Source: Pseudomonas sp. S30 (GTDB taxonomy: Bacteria; Pseudomonadota; Gammaproteobacteria; Pseudomonadales; Pseudomonadaceae). Taken from it: a stretch of 64,000 nt of DNA. Positions 53,611 to 63,638 of this stretch are shown piece after piece. Positions within the stretch are counted from its first letter, which is position 1. Each line of letters opens with the position of its first letter. Made by a program: the position numbers and the translations under genes. A model generated the notes under the pieces. The model was not told the DNA's origin. It worked only from the letters and a program-made list of their open reading frames with translations, and did not search any database. The stretch lies in NCBI RefSeq assembly GCF_016518545.1, contig NZ_JACVTO010000011.1, forward strand, positions 62,001-126,000, written 5' to 3'.

Positions 53611-54485
53611 GCGCCGACAGACACGCCCTGCGTCTGCTGGGCCTGAGCCTGCTGTTGCCAGGCATGGCGGCCAGCGCGGTGGAAGTGGCGCCGGGCGACT
53701 ACGAGCAGTTCGCGCCGGGGACCACCATCGGCCTGATCTACTACCAGCATTCCACGACCGACTCCCTGCACGCCCGTGGCCACCAGGTCAGCGACGACTT
53801 CAAGCTGCGCTCGGACATCGGCATCCTGCGTCTGCTGCACGTGATCGCCCTGAGCGACACGGTGACCATCGATCCGCAGTTCCTCGCGCCGTTCGGCCAT
53901 GTCAGCGGCCACGGCGACGCGGCTGCGCTGGGCAGCGCCAGCGGCATGGGCGATCCGATACTGGCCGCGCCGCTCAGGTGGCGGCTCAACGAGGCGCGCG
54001 ACGTGCTGAGCCTGACCCCTTACCTCACCCTGCCCACGGGTGACTATGACCGCGACGACCCGCTCAATCTCGGTGAAAACCGCTGGAAGTTCGAACTGCA
54101 GGGCGCCTACGTCAAGCATTTCGACCCGCATTGGGCGCTGGACCTGGTCGGCGGCGCCACCTGGTATGGCGACAACGACGATTACGGCCCGGACAGCCAG
54201 CGCCTGAAGCAGGACGTTTCCTATGCCGCGCAGGTGATGGCCCGCTATATGCCGGATGCACGCACCAGTTTCGGTGTCGGCGTCGGGCGCACCTGGGGCG
54301 GAGAAACCGAAATCCAGCAGGTGAACCAGGACAACCGCCTCGGCACCACCAACCTGCGCCTGACCGCCACGCACTTCGTCACGACCCAGGACCAGCTGCA
54401 ACTGCAACTGGGGCGTGACCTCTCGGTGGACAACGGCCCCAAGGAAGACCTGCGCATCAACCTGCGCTACGCACGGGTGTTCTGA
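53607..54485 (+). CDS. Outer-membrane channel-like protein (MetA-pathway phenol degradation family)
   Basis: A 292-residue protein with signal peptide (LRLLGLSLLLPGMAASA) and a sequence full of alternating aromatic/polar beta strands ending in the aromatic residue Phe (LRINLRYARVF), as for outer-membrane beta-barrels. GIGDP-like (GSASGMGDPILAAPLRW) and YLTLPTGDYDRDDPLNLGENRWKFELQGAYV match the phenol MetA family of putative hydrophobic-substrate channels. Its ATG overlaps the oxd stop (ATGA), so it belongs to the catabolic operon and may admit the aldoxime or nitrile. Confidence 0.85.
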   Translation: MSADRHALRLLGLSLLLPGMAASAVEVAPGDYEQFAPGTTIGLIYYQHSTTDSLHARGHQVSDDFKLRSDIGILRLLHVIALSDTVTIDPQFLAPFGHVSGHGDAAALGSASGMGDPILAAPLRWRLNEARDVLSLTPYLTLPTGDYDRDDPLNLGENRWKFELQGAYVKHFDPHWALDLVGGATWYGDNDDYGPDSQRLKQDVSYAAQVMARYMPDARTSFGVGVGRTWGGETEIQQVNQDNRLGTTNLRLTATHFVTTQDQLQLQLGRDLSVDNGPKEDLRINLRYARVF

Positions 54486-54533
54486 CCCGCGCTTCACCCG
54501 CTTACCCAGTCACGAACCTGAAGGACTCGACCC

Positions 54534-56048
54534 ATGGCCATCGACCGCCCCACCCCCAGCGAACTGCAGGCCCTCGGCGAGCGTCTGCACATGCGCCTCT
54601 CACCCGAGCAGGCCAGCGAATACCTGGCCCTGATGCAGGGCAGCTTCGAGGCATACGACCTGATCGACGAACTGCCCGACAACACCCCCGTGCCGCCGGC
54701 CGGGCCGCGGCCCAGTCACCGCCCGCAGGCCGCCGACAACCCGCTCAATGGCTGGTACTACCGCTGTGAAGTCAGCGGCGCCGTGCACGGCAAGCTGGCG
54801 GGGCGCAGCGTCGCACTCAAGGACAACATCGCCCTGGCCGGCGTGCCGATGATGAATGGTGCAGCGCCACTGGAAGGCTTCGTGCCCGGCTTCGACGCCA
54901 CCGTGGTCACGCGCCTGCTGGAGGCCGGCGCGACCATTGCTGGCAAAGCCACCTGCGAGCATTACTGCCTGTCAGGCGGCAGTCACACGTCCGACCCGGC
55001 GCCGGTGCACAATCCTCACCGTCGAGGCTATGCCGCCGGGGGTTCCTCCTCGGGCAGCGCAGCGTTGGTCGCGGCCGGCGAAGTCGACATGGCGGTGGGC
55101 GGCGACCAGGGCGGTTCGATCCGAATTCCGTCGGCATTCTGTGGCACCTACGGCATGAAGCCGACCCATGGCCTGGTGCCCTATACCGGCATCATGGCCA
55201 TCGAGGCGACCATCGACCACGCCGGGCCCATCACCGCCAACGTGCGCGACAACGCCTTGATGCTCGAAGTCATGGCCGGTGCCGACGGGCTGGATCCGCG
55301 CCAGCTCGCACCGCAGGTCGACCACTACAGCCAGTACCTGGACCGTGGGGTGCAAGGGCTGCGCATTGGTGTGCTGCGCGAAGGCTTCGGGCTGAGCAAT
55401 CTCGACCCGCGAGTCGCCGACAAAGTCAACGCCGCCATCGAGCGGCTGGGCGGCCTGGGTGCGGTGGTCTTGTCCGAATCCGTGGCCGAGCACCGGCTGG
55501 CCGCAGCGTTGTGGCACCCCATCGGCTGCGAGGGCCTGATGGCGCAACTCATGCACGGCAATGGCGCAGGTTTTAACTGGAAGGGGCTGTACGACGTCGC
55601 CTTGCTGGACAAGCAGGTCGGCTGGCGCGATCAGGCCGATCGGCTGTCCTGTTCACTGAAGCTGTGCATGCTGGTCGGCCAGTACGGCCTGGATCGCTAC
55701 CACGGGCGCTACTACGCCAAGGCGCAGAACATCGCCCGTGTGGCCCGCGCCGCCTATGACCAGGCATTGCAGCGCTGCGACGTGCTGGTGATGCCGACGG
55801 TGCCGATCCTGGCACAGCCGCATCCACCGCAGGACTGCTCGATCACCGAGTACGTCGGCCGTGCACTGGAGATGATCGGCAACACCAGCGCCCAGGACAT
55901 CACCGGTCATCCGGCCATGTCGGTCCCCTGCGGGCAGGTCGATGGCCTGCCCGTGGGTCTGATGCTGGTCACCCGCCACCATGGCGAAGGCCTGCTGTAC
56001 CAGGCTGCCGCCGCTTTCGAAACCAGCGTCGACTGGCGCACCTTGTAA
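54534..56048 (+). CDS. Nitrile-pathway amidase (amidase signature family)
   Basis: A 504-residue amidase that hydrolyses amide to carboxylic acid and ammonia. Lys96 ([10 protein letters not shown]), cis-Ser in GGSSSGSA (171-173 region) and nucleophile Ser195 ([12 protein letters not shown]) agree in position with the Rhodococcus J1 enzyme (Lys96, Ser171, Ser195). The N-terminal helical extension before residue 80 is typical of enantioselective nitrile-pathway amidases. It lies directly before the nitrile hydratase genes, as in Rhodococcus and P. chlororaphis B23. Confidence 0.95.
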   Translation: MAIDRPTPSELQALGERLHMRLSPEQASEYLALMQGSFEAYDLIDELPDNTPVPPAGPRPSHRPQAADNPLNGWYYRCEVSGAVHGKLAGRSVALKDNIALAGVPMMNGAAPLEGFVPGFDATVVTRLLEAGATIAGKATCEHYCLSGGSHTSDPAPVHNPHRRGYAAGGSSSGSAALVAAGEVDMAVGGDQGGSIRIPSAFCGTYGMKPTHGLVPYTGIMAIEATIDHAGPITANVRDNALMLEVMAGADGLDPRQLAPQVDHYSQYLDRGVQGLRIGVLREGFGLSNLDPRVADKVNAAIERLGGLGAVVLSESVAEHRLAAALWHPIGCEGLMAQLMHGNGAGFNWKGLYDVALLDKQVGWRDQADRLSCSLKLCMLVGQYGLDRYHGRYYAKAQNIARVARAAYDQALQRCDVLVMPTVPILAQPHPPQDCSITEYVGRALEMIGNTSAQDITGHPAMSVPCGQVDGLPVGLMLVTRHHGEGLLYQAAAAFETSVDWRTL

Positions 56049-56078
56049 CTCACCGAGCCGAGAACCGAGGAGAAACCC

Positions 56079-56678
56079 ATGAGCACAGCCGTGCCGGATC
56101 CGCACACCACCACCCCGGGCCAGCGCGCACGCGCGCTGCTGAAGGTCATGCGCGAACAGGACATGATCCCTGAGGGCTACATCGAACACCTCACCGACCT
56201 GATGGAAAATCACTGGGACCCGGCCAACGGCGCTCGAGTGGTCGCGCGCGCCTGGGTCGACGATGACTTCCGTCGACTGCTGCTCGAAGACGCCACCGCC
56301 GCCTGTGGCCAGTTCGGCTACACCGGTCCCCAAGGCGAATACCTGGTCGCACTGGAAGACACTGCCCAGGTGAAGAACGTCATCGTCTGCAGCCTGTGCT
56401 CGTGCACGGCCTGGCCGGTACTGGGGTTACCGCCGGAGTGGTACAAAAGCTTCGAATTCCGTGCCCGCCTGGTGCGCGAGGGCCGCACCGTGCTCAGCGA
56501 ACTGGGCACCGAGCTGCCGCCATCCACCCAGGTGAGGGTGTGGGACACCTCCGCCGAGAGCCGCTACCTGGTGCTGCCACAGCGGCCAGCCGGCAGCGAG
56601 CACCTGGATGAGCTGGCTTTACGCAGCCTGGTCACCAAGGACGTGCTGATCGGCGTCGCCTTGCCCGTGGTGCGCTGA
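56079..56678 (+). CDS. Nitrile hydratase alpha subunit, iron type
   Basis: A 199-residue metal-binding subunit; with beta it hydrates nitrile to amide. The metal-claw motif is Cys104-Ser-Leu-Cys107-Ser108-Cys109 (IVCSLCSCTAWPVLG). Ser after the first Cys marks the iron type (Thr in cobalt types). Two of the cysteines should be oxidised to sulfinic and sulfenic acids, as is known for the family. GAGGAG precedes the ATG. The beta gene and GTPase activator follow at once. Confidence 0.96.
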   Translation: MSTAVPDPHTTTPGQRARALLKVMREQDMIPEGYIEHLTDLMENHWDPANGARVVARAWVDDDFRRLLLEDATAACGQFGYTGPQGEYLVALEDTAQVKNVIVCSLCSCTAWPVLGLPPEWYKSFEFRARLVREGRTVLSELGTELPPSTQVRVWDTSAESRYLVLPQRPAGSEHLDELALRSLVTKDVLIGVALPVVR

Positions 56679-56714
56679 GCACCTGCCCTTCTCCCTCTGC
56701 AAAGGTACAGTGCA

Positions 56715-57362
56715 ATGAACGGATTTCACGATCTCGGCGGTTTCCAGGGCTTCGGCCAGGTGGCCCACCGCATCGACAGCCTCAGCTACAAACCGGTCTT
56801 CAAGGAGGACTGGGAGCATCTGGCCTACAGCCTCATGTTCGTGGCCTGTGACCACCTGGGCCTGTTCAGCATCGACGAAGTGCGCCATGCCGTCGAGCGT
56901 CTGGACGTGCGCCAGCACGTGGGCACCACCTATTACGAGCGTTATGTGATCGCCACCGCCTCGCTGCTGGTCGAGGCAGGCGCGATCGATCGCCAGGCCC
57001 TCGATGACGCCCTGGGCGCGCCGTTCAAGCTGGCCAATCCGCCCCATAGCCAGGGCCGGGCGGCCATCGGCGACCGGCCGCCCTTCGAAGTCGGCGAGCG
57101 GGTACGGGTGCGTGACGAGCACTTCGCCGGGCACGTGCGCTTTCCCGGCTACGTGCGCGGCAAGGAAGGGGTCGTGCTGCACCGTACCCGTGAGCGCTGG
57201 CCATTCCCCGACAGCATCGGTCACGGGGATCGCTCGGCGCTGCTGCAACCTACCTATCACGTCCAGTTCGAAGTCCGGGACTTGTGGGGCGAGGCCGCCG
57301 ACGACGGACAGGTGGTGGTCGACCTGTTCGAAAGCTACCTCGATCCGGTGGTAGCGCGGTGA
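56715..57362 (+). CDS. Nitrile hydratase beta subunit
   Basis: A 215-residue beta subunit beginning [16 protein letters not shown], the family hallmark, with [15 protein letters not shown] and the C-terminal barrel ([50 protein letters not shown]). It contributes to the active-site entrance and holds the alpha-subunit cysteine oxidation state through conserved Arg residues. The last codons overlap the start of the activator gene. Confidence 0.96.
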   Translation: MNGFHDLGGFQGFGQVAHRIDSLSYKPVFKEDWEHLAYSLMFVACDHLGLFSIDEVRHAVERLDVRQHVGTTYYERYVIATASLLVEAGAIDRQALDDALGAPFKLANPPHSQGRAAIGDRPPFEVGERVRVRDEHFAGHVRFPGYVRGKEGVVLHRTRERWPFPDSIGHGDRSALLQPTYHVQFEVRDLWGEAADDGQVVVDLFESYLDPVVAR

Positions 57363-58561
57363 ACCCCGAGGCGGCCGTGCCAGCTCGGTTGCCGGTGACC
57401 GTGCTGTCGGGATTTCTCGGCGCCGGCAAGACCACCCTGCTCAACCACATCCTGCGCAACCGCGCAGGGCTGCGGGTGGCCGTGATCGTCAACGACATGA
57501 GCGAAGTGAACCTCGATGCCGAGGAGGTCGAGCGAACGGTGACCCTCAATCGCGGCAGCGACCAACTGGTGGAAATGAGCAACGGGTGCATCTGCTGCAC
57601 CCTGCGCGCCGACTTGCTCGAACAGGTCAGCCAGCTGGCGCGCGCCGCGCGCTTCGATTATCTGTTGATCGAATCCACCGGCATCTCCGAGCCAATGCCG
57701 GTGGCAGAGACCTTTGCGTTCCTGGACGTCGACGGTTTCAGCCTGAGCGAGCTGGCGCGCCTGGACACCCTGGTCACCGTGGTCGACGCCAGCACGTTCG
57801 AAGGCCTGCTCGATTCGGCGCAACCGGCCGGCGGCGAGCCTGGGCAACGACCGCTCGGCGAGCTGCTGATCGAGCAGGTCGAGTATGCCGACGTGATACT
57901 GGTCAACAAGCTCGACCTGTGCGCGCCGACCCAGTACCCGCGCTTGCAGGCGCTGCTGGGCCAGCTCAACCCACGGGCACGGATCCTGCCGATGACCCGC
58001 GGCGAGGTGGCGCTCGAGCAGGTCCTGGGCACCGGCCTGTTCGACCTGCCGAGCCTGGCGCGCTCGGCTGGCTGGATGCGGCGAATGGACGAACAGGACT
58101 CGGCGCACGCCGAATCGGTCACCTACGGCATCAGTTCCTGGGTGTACCGCGAGCGTGCGCCGTTCCACCCGCAGAGGCTGCTGCAACTGCTCGAGCGACC
58201 CTGGCCCCAGGGTCGCCTGTTGCGCTGCAAGGGCTATTTCTGGGTGGCCAGCCGTTTCCACGAAATCGGCCTGTTGGCGCAGACCGCCGGGCACTTCCGC
58301 TGGGAGCACGCCGGACGCTGGTGGCGTTTCATCGACCAGCAGCAGTGGCCGGCCGATACCTATCGGCGCCAGGCCATCGCCGACAAGTGGGATGGCCAGG
58401 TCGGCGACTGTCGCCAGGAGATCGTGTTCATCGGGCAGGCGCTCGACCATCAGGCGCTGCGCCGGGATCTGGACGCCTGCCTGCTCAGCGAGGCGGAGAT
58501 CCTCGCAGGGCCGCAGGCCTGGGCGGCCCTGCCGGGCGCGCAGGCCTTCGCCAGTCAGTGA
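57359..58561 (+). CDS. Nitrile hydratase activator, G3E-family GTPase (P47K type)
   Basis: A 400-residue COG0523 metallochaperone GTPase needed for iron insertion in Fe-type nitrile hydratase. Walker A is in [15 protein letters not shown], the metal-binding CxCC in [12 protein letters not shown], Walker B/E in [11 protein letters not shown], and base recognition in LVNKLDLC. The C-terminal domain begins about residue 265 ([19 protein letters not shown]). The start is GTG at 57359, overlapping the beta-subunit stop (GTGA), so it is translationally coupled. It ends the cluster; no acyl-CoA synthetase follows, unlike P. chlororaphis B23. Confidence 0.93.
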   Translation: MNPEAAVPARLPVTVLSGFLGAGKTTLLNHILRNRAGLRVAVIVNDMSEVNLDAEEVERTVTLNRGSDQLVEMSNGCICCTLRADLLEQVSQLARAARFDYLLIESTGISEPMPVAETFAFLDVDGFSLSELARLDTLVTVVDASTFEGLLDSAQPAGGEPGQRPLGELLIEQVEYADVILVNKLDLCAPTQYPRLQALLGQLNPRARILPMTRGEVALEQVLGTGLFDLPSLARSAGWMRRMDEQDSAHAESVTYGISSWVYRERAPFHPQRLLQLLERPWPQGRLLRCKGYFWVASRFHEIGLLAQTAGHFRWEHAGRWWRFIDQQQWPADTYRRQAIADKWDGQVGDCRQEIVFIGQALDHQALRRDLDACLLSEAEILAGPQAWAALPGAQAFASQ

Positions 58562-58980
58562 CCGACCACGATCGGCGATTCGTCCCGGCCGCTGATCGGC
58601 AGCCCCTGAGCGATGGCCCAGGCGATCTCCAGCGCGACGATGCCCCAGATCAGGGCCGTGGCGCCGTGGGCCAGGGCATATAGCTGCCAGCTGGCGAACA
58701 GCACCCTGCCCACCGCGTCGTAGCGCCCCAGGCGTACCGACGGATGACGGATGCGCAGCCAGGCCCAGACGCAGACGATCGAGCCCATGAGGTTGGCCAT
58801 CATCATCGGCTCCGGGCCGAACGCCGGCAGCTGGCCTGGCAGGCCCAGCGCGGTGTGCAGGCTACCCAGCCAGCCGTGCAGCAGCATGAAGGTCCAGGGC
58901 GTGGCGAAGCCGAGGGTGATCGTCAGGTCGTAGAGGCCGCTGGCACGCACCAGCGTGTGATAGCGGGAATGGGTCCACAT
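58555..58980 (-). CDS. Small integral membrane protein under probable MerR control
   Basis: A 141-residue protein with four predicted membrane helices ([78 protein letters not shown]). AAGGAACC lies before the ATG. It is divergent from a merR-type gene, and its promoter carries a near-perfect MerR-type dyad (59013-59044). No family name can be given. Its stop overlaps the convergent activator gene by 7 bases. Confidence 0.7.
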   Translation of the reverse strand: MWTHSRYHTLVRASGLYDLTITLGFATPWTFMLLHGWLGSLHTALGLPGQLPAFGPEPMMMANLMGSIVCVWAWLRIRHPSVRLGRYDAVGRVLFASWQLYALAHGATALIWGIVALEIAWAIAQGLPISGRDESPIVVGH

Positions 58981-59012
58981 GGTGTCGGTTCCTTCGTTTC
59001 GATGAGAGCGCC

Positions 59013-59044
59013 AGGCTAGACCTTCGGGTATGCTCCAAGGTCAA
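59013..59044 (-). promoter_or_regulatory. MerR-type promoter/operator for the small membrane protein gene
   Basis: On the minus strand: TTGACC (-35), a 20-bp spacer and TAGCCT (-10), with the dyad GACCTT-N12-AAGGTC spanning the spacer. Overlong spacers (19-20 bp) with such a dyad are the hallmark of promoters twisted open by MerR-family activators. Confidence 0.7.
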
Positions 59045-59068
59045 GCATTCTCGTGAGCGAGCAAGATC

Positions 59069-59494
59069 ATGCGTATCGGCGAACTCGCCCAGGCCTGCGG
59101 CGTGAGCCGTGACACCCTGCGCTTCTACGAAGAACGCGGCCTCGTCCGCGCCCATCGTCGTGCCAATGGCTACCGCGAGTACCCACCGGACACGGTGCAG
59201 TTGGTGATGTTCATCCGCACCGCTCAACGCCTGGGCTTCAGCCTCGGAGAAATCGGCGTCAACGTCGAGCGGCTCTGGGGAGCGAGCGATCCCGACCAGG
59301 CGGTGCGGGCCTTGCTGCAGGACAAGCTGGCATTGATCGAGCAGCGCATCGACGACCTCCAGCAGTTGCGCGGCGCCTTGCGCCAACGCCTGACACTGAC
59401 CTGCCCGCTGCGTCCGGACATCGACCTGCCAGCCACTGGGGTGGCGCCAGGCTCCTCGCTGGCGGATCGCGCGCAGGTTGAAACCACTGCCTGA
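59069..59494 (+). CDS. MerR-family transcriptional regulator
   Basis: A 141-residue MerR regulator: winged helix MRIGELAQACGVSRDTLRFYEERGLVRAHRRANGYREYPPDTV, then FIRTAQRLGFSLGEIGVN and a dimerisation coiled coil (DKLALIEQRIDDLQQLRGALRQRL). The C-terminal metal-binding Cys pair of CueR/ZntR types is not present (only one Cys, TCPLRP), so the effector is more likely a redox or organic signal than a thiol-bound metal. The operator at 59013-59044 points to the divergent membrane protein gene as its target. Confidence 0.9.
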   Translation: MRIGELAQACGVSRDTLRFYEERGLVRAHRRANGYREYPPDTVQLVMFIRTAQRLGFSLGEIGVNVERLWGASDPDQAVRALLQDKLALIEQRIDDLQQLRGALRQRLTLTCPLRPDIDLPATGVAPGSSLADRAQVETTA

Positions 59495-59620
59495 GCGGGG
59501 CTGTCACACGTTCATTGCACGGGCCGATCGCGCGACATGCCCTGCACGATCGATGACCTCCCCCACGCGGCAGGCGCCTCTCTCGCCTGCCTGCCCCCAT
59601 CTTCTCGACAGGCAGGGCCG

Positions 59621-62164
59621 ATGACCTTCGACTCCCGTGTAAACCTCACCAACTGCGACCGCGAGCCGATCCAGATACCCGGCAGTATCCAGCCCCACGG
59701 CTGCCTGATCGCCTGCGATGCCTCGGCCGGGGTGGTCCTGCGCCACTCGGCCAATACGCCGGCGCTGCTCGGCTGCGGCGAACAGGTGAACGGGCGTACG
59801 CTCCAGGCCGTGCTGGGCGATCAGGTGGCGCACGATATCCGCAACGCCCTGGCACGCACCCGAGACGCATCACGCCCCGCGCTGCTGTTCGCCGTGCCCC
59901 TGCCTTCGGGGGACCGCTTCGACATCGCTGCCCATCGCTTCAAGGGTTCGACGATCATCGAGTTCGAGCCGGCCACGACCGGCGCTACCGAGCCCATCGA
60001 TCTGGCCCGCAGCCTGATCGCCCAGTTGCGAGAGATCGACCAGTCCCCCAGGTTGTTCAGCGACTCGGCGCGCTACCTGCGGGCCATGCTCGGCTATGAT
60101 CGGGTGATGGTCTACAAGCTGGGCGTGGATGGTGCGGGCCAGGTGGTGGCCGAGGCCAAGCGCGCCGACCTGGAGAGCTTCATGGGCCAGTACTTTCCGG
60201 CCTCCGACATTCCCCAGCAGGCACGCGCGCTGTACCTGCGCAATCCGATCCGCTTGATCGGCGACGTGCGCTTCGCGCCGGTGGCCATCGAGCCGCTGCT
60301 GGACCCTTCGGGGGAACCGCTGGACCTGTCTCACGCGCATCTGCGCAGCGTGTCGCCGATACACTGCGAGTACCTGTGCAATATGGGCGTGGGCGCCTCC
60401 ATGTCGATTTCGGTGATCGTCGACGGCGCGCTGTGGGGTCTGATCGCCTGCCACCACTATGCGCCTCGCCTGCTCAACCTGGGTCAGCGCGCCGCCGCCG
60501 AAATGTTCGGCGAGTTCTTTTCGCTGCACATCGAACGCCTGCGCACCCGCCAGCAGCTCGAAGCCGCCGAGCAGGTGCGTCGCTCGCTCGATACCCTGCT
60601 GCGTGACGCCAACCAGAGCCCGGACCTGGCCAATTTCTTCCAGGCCCGGCTGGGTGAATTCAAATCGCTGATCGCCTGTGACGGCATCGGCATGTCGTTG
60701 CAGGGACGTTGGTCGGCCCTGGGCCATACGCCGTCAGTGGCCGCGATGCCCGATCTGCTGCGTGTGGTGCAGACCCTGGCCGAAGGTCGCACTTGGGCCA
60801 GCCACCAGCTGACGCTGGTCCATCCGGCTGCACAGGATTACATCGAAGAGGTCTGCGGGGTGCTGGCCATTCCCATGTCCCAGCACCCCAGGGATTACCT
60901 GCTGTTCTTTCGCCGGGAGGTGCTGGCGACCCTGGACTGGGCGGGCGATCCGCAGAAGACCTATGGCACCGGCAGCCTGGGCGAGCGCCTGACCCCGCGC
61001 AAGAGCTTCGCCCTGTGGAAGGAAACGGTGCAGCAGCAGTCGGTGCCCTGGAGCGAACATGACCGCCAGTTCGGCGAAGCCATCCGCGCCGCCATCGTCG
61101 AGGTGGCGCTCCACAACAGCGAGCTGCTGGCCAACGAGCGGTCCAAGGCCGACGTGCGCCAGCGCATGCTCAACGAAGAGCTCAATCATCGGGTCAAGAA
61201 CATCCTCTCGCTGATCGGCGCCCTGGTGGCGCACCCGGCGCCCGAGCACCAGACCCTGCACGACTACGTGAGCAAGCTGCGCGGGCGTATTCAGGCCCTG
61301 TCGCTGGCCCACGACCAGGTGGTACGCGGCGATGGCGGCGGCGGGCTGCGCTCGCTGCTGGAGGCGGAACTCTCGCCCTACTGTTCAGGCGCCCAGGACA
61401 TCGCGCTGGACGGTCCGGCGGTGATGCTCGACGCTCGTGCCTACTCGGTGATGGCACTGGTCCTGCACGAGTTGGCGACCAATGCCGCGAAGTATGGCGC
61501 CCTGTCGCGCAGCGCAGGACGCTTGCGAGTCGACTGGACCCTGGACGCCGGCGGCGCTTGTGAGATCGTCTGGCATGAAAGCGACGGCCCGACGGTGCAC
61601 GCGCCCACACGCAGCGGTTTCGGCTCGGTGCTGATCGACCGCAGCATTCCCTTCGATCTGGGCGGCACCAGCCAGCTGGACTATCGGTCCGAAGGTTTGG
61701 TCGGGATCTTCGGCATCCCCGCCCGACACGTCACTGCAAGCGATGACGCGGGGCGTTCGCCTACGCCTGCCGACCCGCTAAAGCAGGCGGACGGCTTCGA
61801 GACGTTGCCAGCTGTGAGCGTCCTCATCGTCGAGGACCAGTTGGTCATCGCCGTGGGCCTGGAGCAGATCCTCGCCGACGCCCAGCTCGAAGACGTGCGC
61901 ACCGCCGCATCGGTGCCAGAGGCGCTGCGCCTGATCGAGGACCGCGCACCGGACGTCGCCGTGCTGGACGTCAACCTGGGCAGCAGTACATCGATGCCCA
62001 TCGCCGAGGAACTGGCACGGCGCAGCGTTCCCTTTCTGTTCGCTACCGGTTATGGCGATACCTTGAGCATCGCCGAGCATCTGCGCGACGTGCCGGTGGT
62101 GCGCAAGCCCTATGACTCGGCGTCCATCCTCGGCACCCTGCGCCGCCTGCTGGCCCGTAGCTGA
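59621..62164 (+). CDS. Bacteriophytochrome HWE-type histidine kinase with fused receiver
   Basis: An 847-residue red/far-red photoreceptor kinase. Cys12 (LTNCDREPIQIPGSIQPHG) is placed for thioether attachment of biliverdin; the PAS, GAF (PASDIPQQARALYLRNPIRLIGDV; LRSVSPIHCEYLCNMGVGASMSI) and PHY domains follow, with the tongue motif TPRKSFALWKE. The kinase part has His523 in NEELNHRVKNILSLIGALV, LHELATNAAKYGAL and a Trp-x-Glu segment (IVWHESDGP), features of HWE/HisKA_2 kinases. The C-terminal receiver has Asp783 (VAVLDVNLG). The ATG at 59621 is chosen to place Cys12. No heme oxygenase gene (bphO) is adjacent, so biliverdin must come from elsewhere. Confidence 0.93.
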   Translation: MTFDSRVNLTNCDREPIQIPGSIQPHGCLIACDASAGVVLRHSANTPALLGCGEQVNGRTLQAVLGDQVAHDIRNALARTRDASRPALLFAVPLPSGDRFDIAAHRFKGSTIIEFEPATTGATEPIDLARSLIAQLREIDQSPRLFSDSARYLRAMLGYDRVMVYKLGVDGAGQVVAEAKRADLESFMGQYFPASDIPQQARALYLRNPIRLIGDVRFAPVAIEPLLDPSGEPLDLSHAHLRSVSPIHCEYLCNMGVGASMSISVIVDGALWGLIACHHYAPRLLNLGQRAAAEMFGEFFSLHIERLRTRQQLEAAEQVRRSLDTLLRDANQSPDLANFFQARLGEFKSLIACDGIGMSLQGRWSALGHTPSVAAMPDLLRVVQTLAEGRTWASHQLTLVHPAAQDYIEEVCGVLAIPMSQHPRDYLLFFRREVLATLDWAGDPQKTYGTGSLGERLTPRKSFALWKETVQQQSVPWSEHDRQFGEAIRAAIVEVALHNSELLANERSKADVRQRMLNEELNHRVKNILSLIGALVAHPAPEHQTLHDYVSKLRGRIQALSLAHDQVVRGDGGGGLRSLLEAELSPYCSGAQDIALDGPAVMLDARAYSVMALVLHELATNAAKYGALSRSAGRLRVDWTLDAGGACEIVWHESDGPTVHAPTRSGFGSVLIDRSIPFDLGGTSQLDYRSEGLVGIFGIPARHVTASDDAGRSPTPADPLKQADGFETLPAVSVLIVEDQLVIAVGLEQILADAQLEDVRTAASVPEALRLIEDRAPDVAVLDVNLGSSTSMPIAEELARRSVPFLFATGYGDTLSIAEHLRDVPVVRKPYDSASILGTLRRLLARS

Positions 62165-62172
62165 ATCACGCT

Positions 62173-63564
62173 TCAGGCACGGGCCACACGGCCGCCGGGC
62201 ACTGCCACCGGCGCCCCCAGGCCTTCACGCATGCGCTGGGCATCGCGGCTGAAACAGCGCGAGGCGGCCAACAGGAACAGCAGTGTGAGCAGCAGCGCGG
62301 CGGGGATCAGGTACATCGCATCGTGCAGGCCCTGGGCCTTGAACACCTCGCTCATGGCCCCCTCGCCTGCAGCCTGCATGGCCTTGATAGCGAAATGGTC
62401 CGATAGAGCGCCGACCATCACCGGCCCCAGCCCCCCGCCCAGCAGGTAAAGACCGGCGAAGTACAGCGCCATGGCCCTGGCTCGCAGTGGCGGTGGCACC
62501 ACGTCCTGTATCGCGGTGTAGACGCAGGTGTAGAAGGTGTACGAAAACAGCCAGCCGATACCGAACACGGCCACGAACACCCCCAGCTCGATACGGCCGG
62601 CGTGCAGCGCCCAGGCGGTGGCGAGCGTCGCCACCAGCAGGCTCGCGACGGCGAACAGCAACCGCCCATTGGCCAGGCGCTGGTGCAGCTTGTCGGCCAC
62701 CCAGCCACCCAGGGTCAAACCCACCAGTCCGCTGAGCCCGACGATCACACCCGTCGCCACGGCGGCGTCGTGCAATGGCAAGGCGAAGTAACGTTGCAGC
62801 ATCGGCACCATGAAGGAGTTGCAGGCGTAGGAGGCGAAATTGAAGGTCAGTCCGGCCAGCACCAGCCAGGCGAAGGTGGGTACGCTCAACACCCGCCGCA
62901 ACGGTCGGTCGAGGGGCCCCTGGAGCGCTGGCAGGTGATCCGCGGCGCCGCGGGCGGGTTCGCGAATCCTGAACACCAGCAGTGCCAGCAACAGCCCCGG
63001 CACCGCGGCGATGAAGAACGGCGCACGCCAACTGCCGAATGCCTGGACCATCGCACCGATGGAAAAAAATGCCAGCAGCAGGCCCAGCGGCAGCCCCAGC
63101 ATGAACAGCCCCATGGCCCGGGCCCTGCGCTCGGCGGGAAACAGATCGCCGATCAGCGAGTTGGCCGCCGGTGCGTAGCTGGCCTCACCGATGCCCACGC
63201 CCATGCGCACCAGCAGGAAGCTCCAGAAGCTGCCGACCATGCCGTTGACGGCGGTCAAACCGCTCCAGGCCGCCAGCCCCCAGCCCATCAACCTGGCCCG
63301 CGAGCCGGTATCGGCCAGGCGTGCCAGCGGCAGACCAGCGAGGGCGTAGACCAAGGTGAAGGCGGTGCCGATGATGCCCAGCTGGAAATCGCTCAGCTGC
63401 CATTCCAGGCGTATAGGCTCGATGATGATGGCAGGAATGGTGCGGTCGAAGAAATTGAACAGATTGGCCAGAAACAGCAGGAACAGGATGCGCCAGGCAT
63501 TGGCGGCTTGCGCGGCGTTGGTCACGGTCGGTCCCTCGTCGTCGGTGTTCGGGGCGTCCAGCAC
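62173..63564 (-). CDS. Major facilitator superfamily transporter, spinster-like
   Basis: A 463-residue inner-membrane transporter with 12 predicted helices. The N-terminus (AWRILFLLFLANLFNFFDRTIPAIIIEPIRLEWQLSDFQLG) and LARLADTGSRARLMGWGLAAWSGLTAVNGM match the loop 2-3 region of the Spns/YdhP-like MFS proteins, which move lipids, aromatic acids or other organics. It converges on the bacteriophytochrome gene with 8 bases between. The next gene upstream on this strand is the kdpE-like one. Substrate unknown. Confidence 0.9.
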   Translation of the reverse strand: MLDAPNTDDEGPTVTNAAQAANAWRILFLLFLANLFNFFDRTIPAIIIEPIRLEWQLSDFQLGIIGTAFTLVYALAGLPLARLADTGSRARLMGWGLAAWSGLTAVNGMVGSFWSFLLVRMGVGIGEASYAPAANSLIGDLFPAERRARAMGLFMLGLPLGLLLAFFSIGAMVQAFGSWRAPFFIAAVPGLLLALLVFRIREPARGAADHLPALQGPLDRPLRRVLSVPTFAWLVLAGLTFNFASYACNSFMVPMLQRYFALPLHDAAVATGVIVGLSGLVGLTLGGWVADKLHQRLANGRLLFAVASLLVATLATAWALHAGRIELGVFVAVFGIGWLFSYTFYTCVYTAIQDVVPPPLRARAMALYFAGLYLLGGGLGPVMVGALSDHFAIKAMQAAGEGAMSEVFKAQGLHDAMYLIPAALLLTLLFLLAASRCFSRDAQRMREGLGAPVAVPGGRVARA

Positions 63565-63638
63565 ATCCGAAGACTGTAGGCAGGGATGGCGGATCGGGCG
63601 CGTACCATTGACCGGATTGATAAGGGGGGTGGGCTGGC

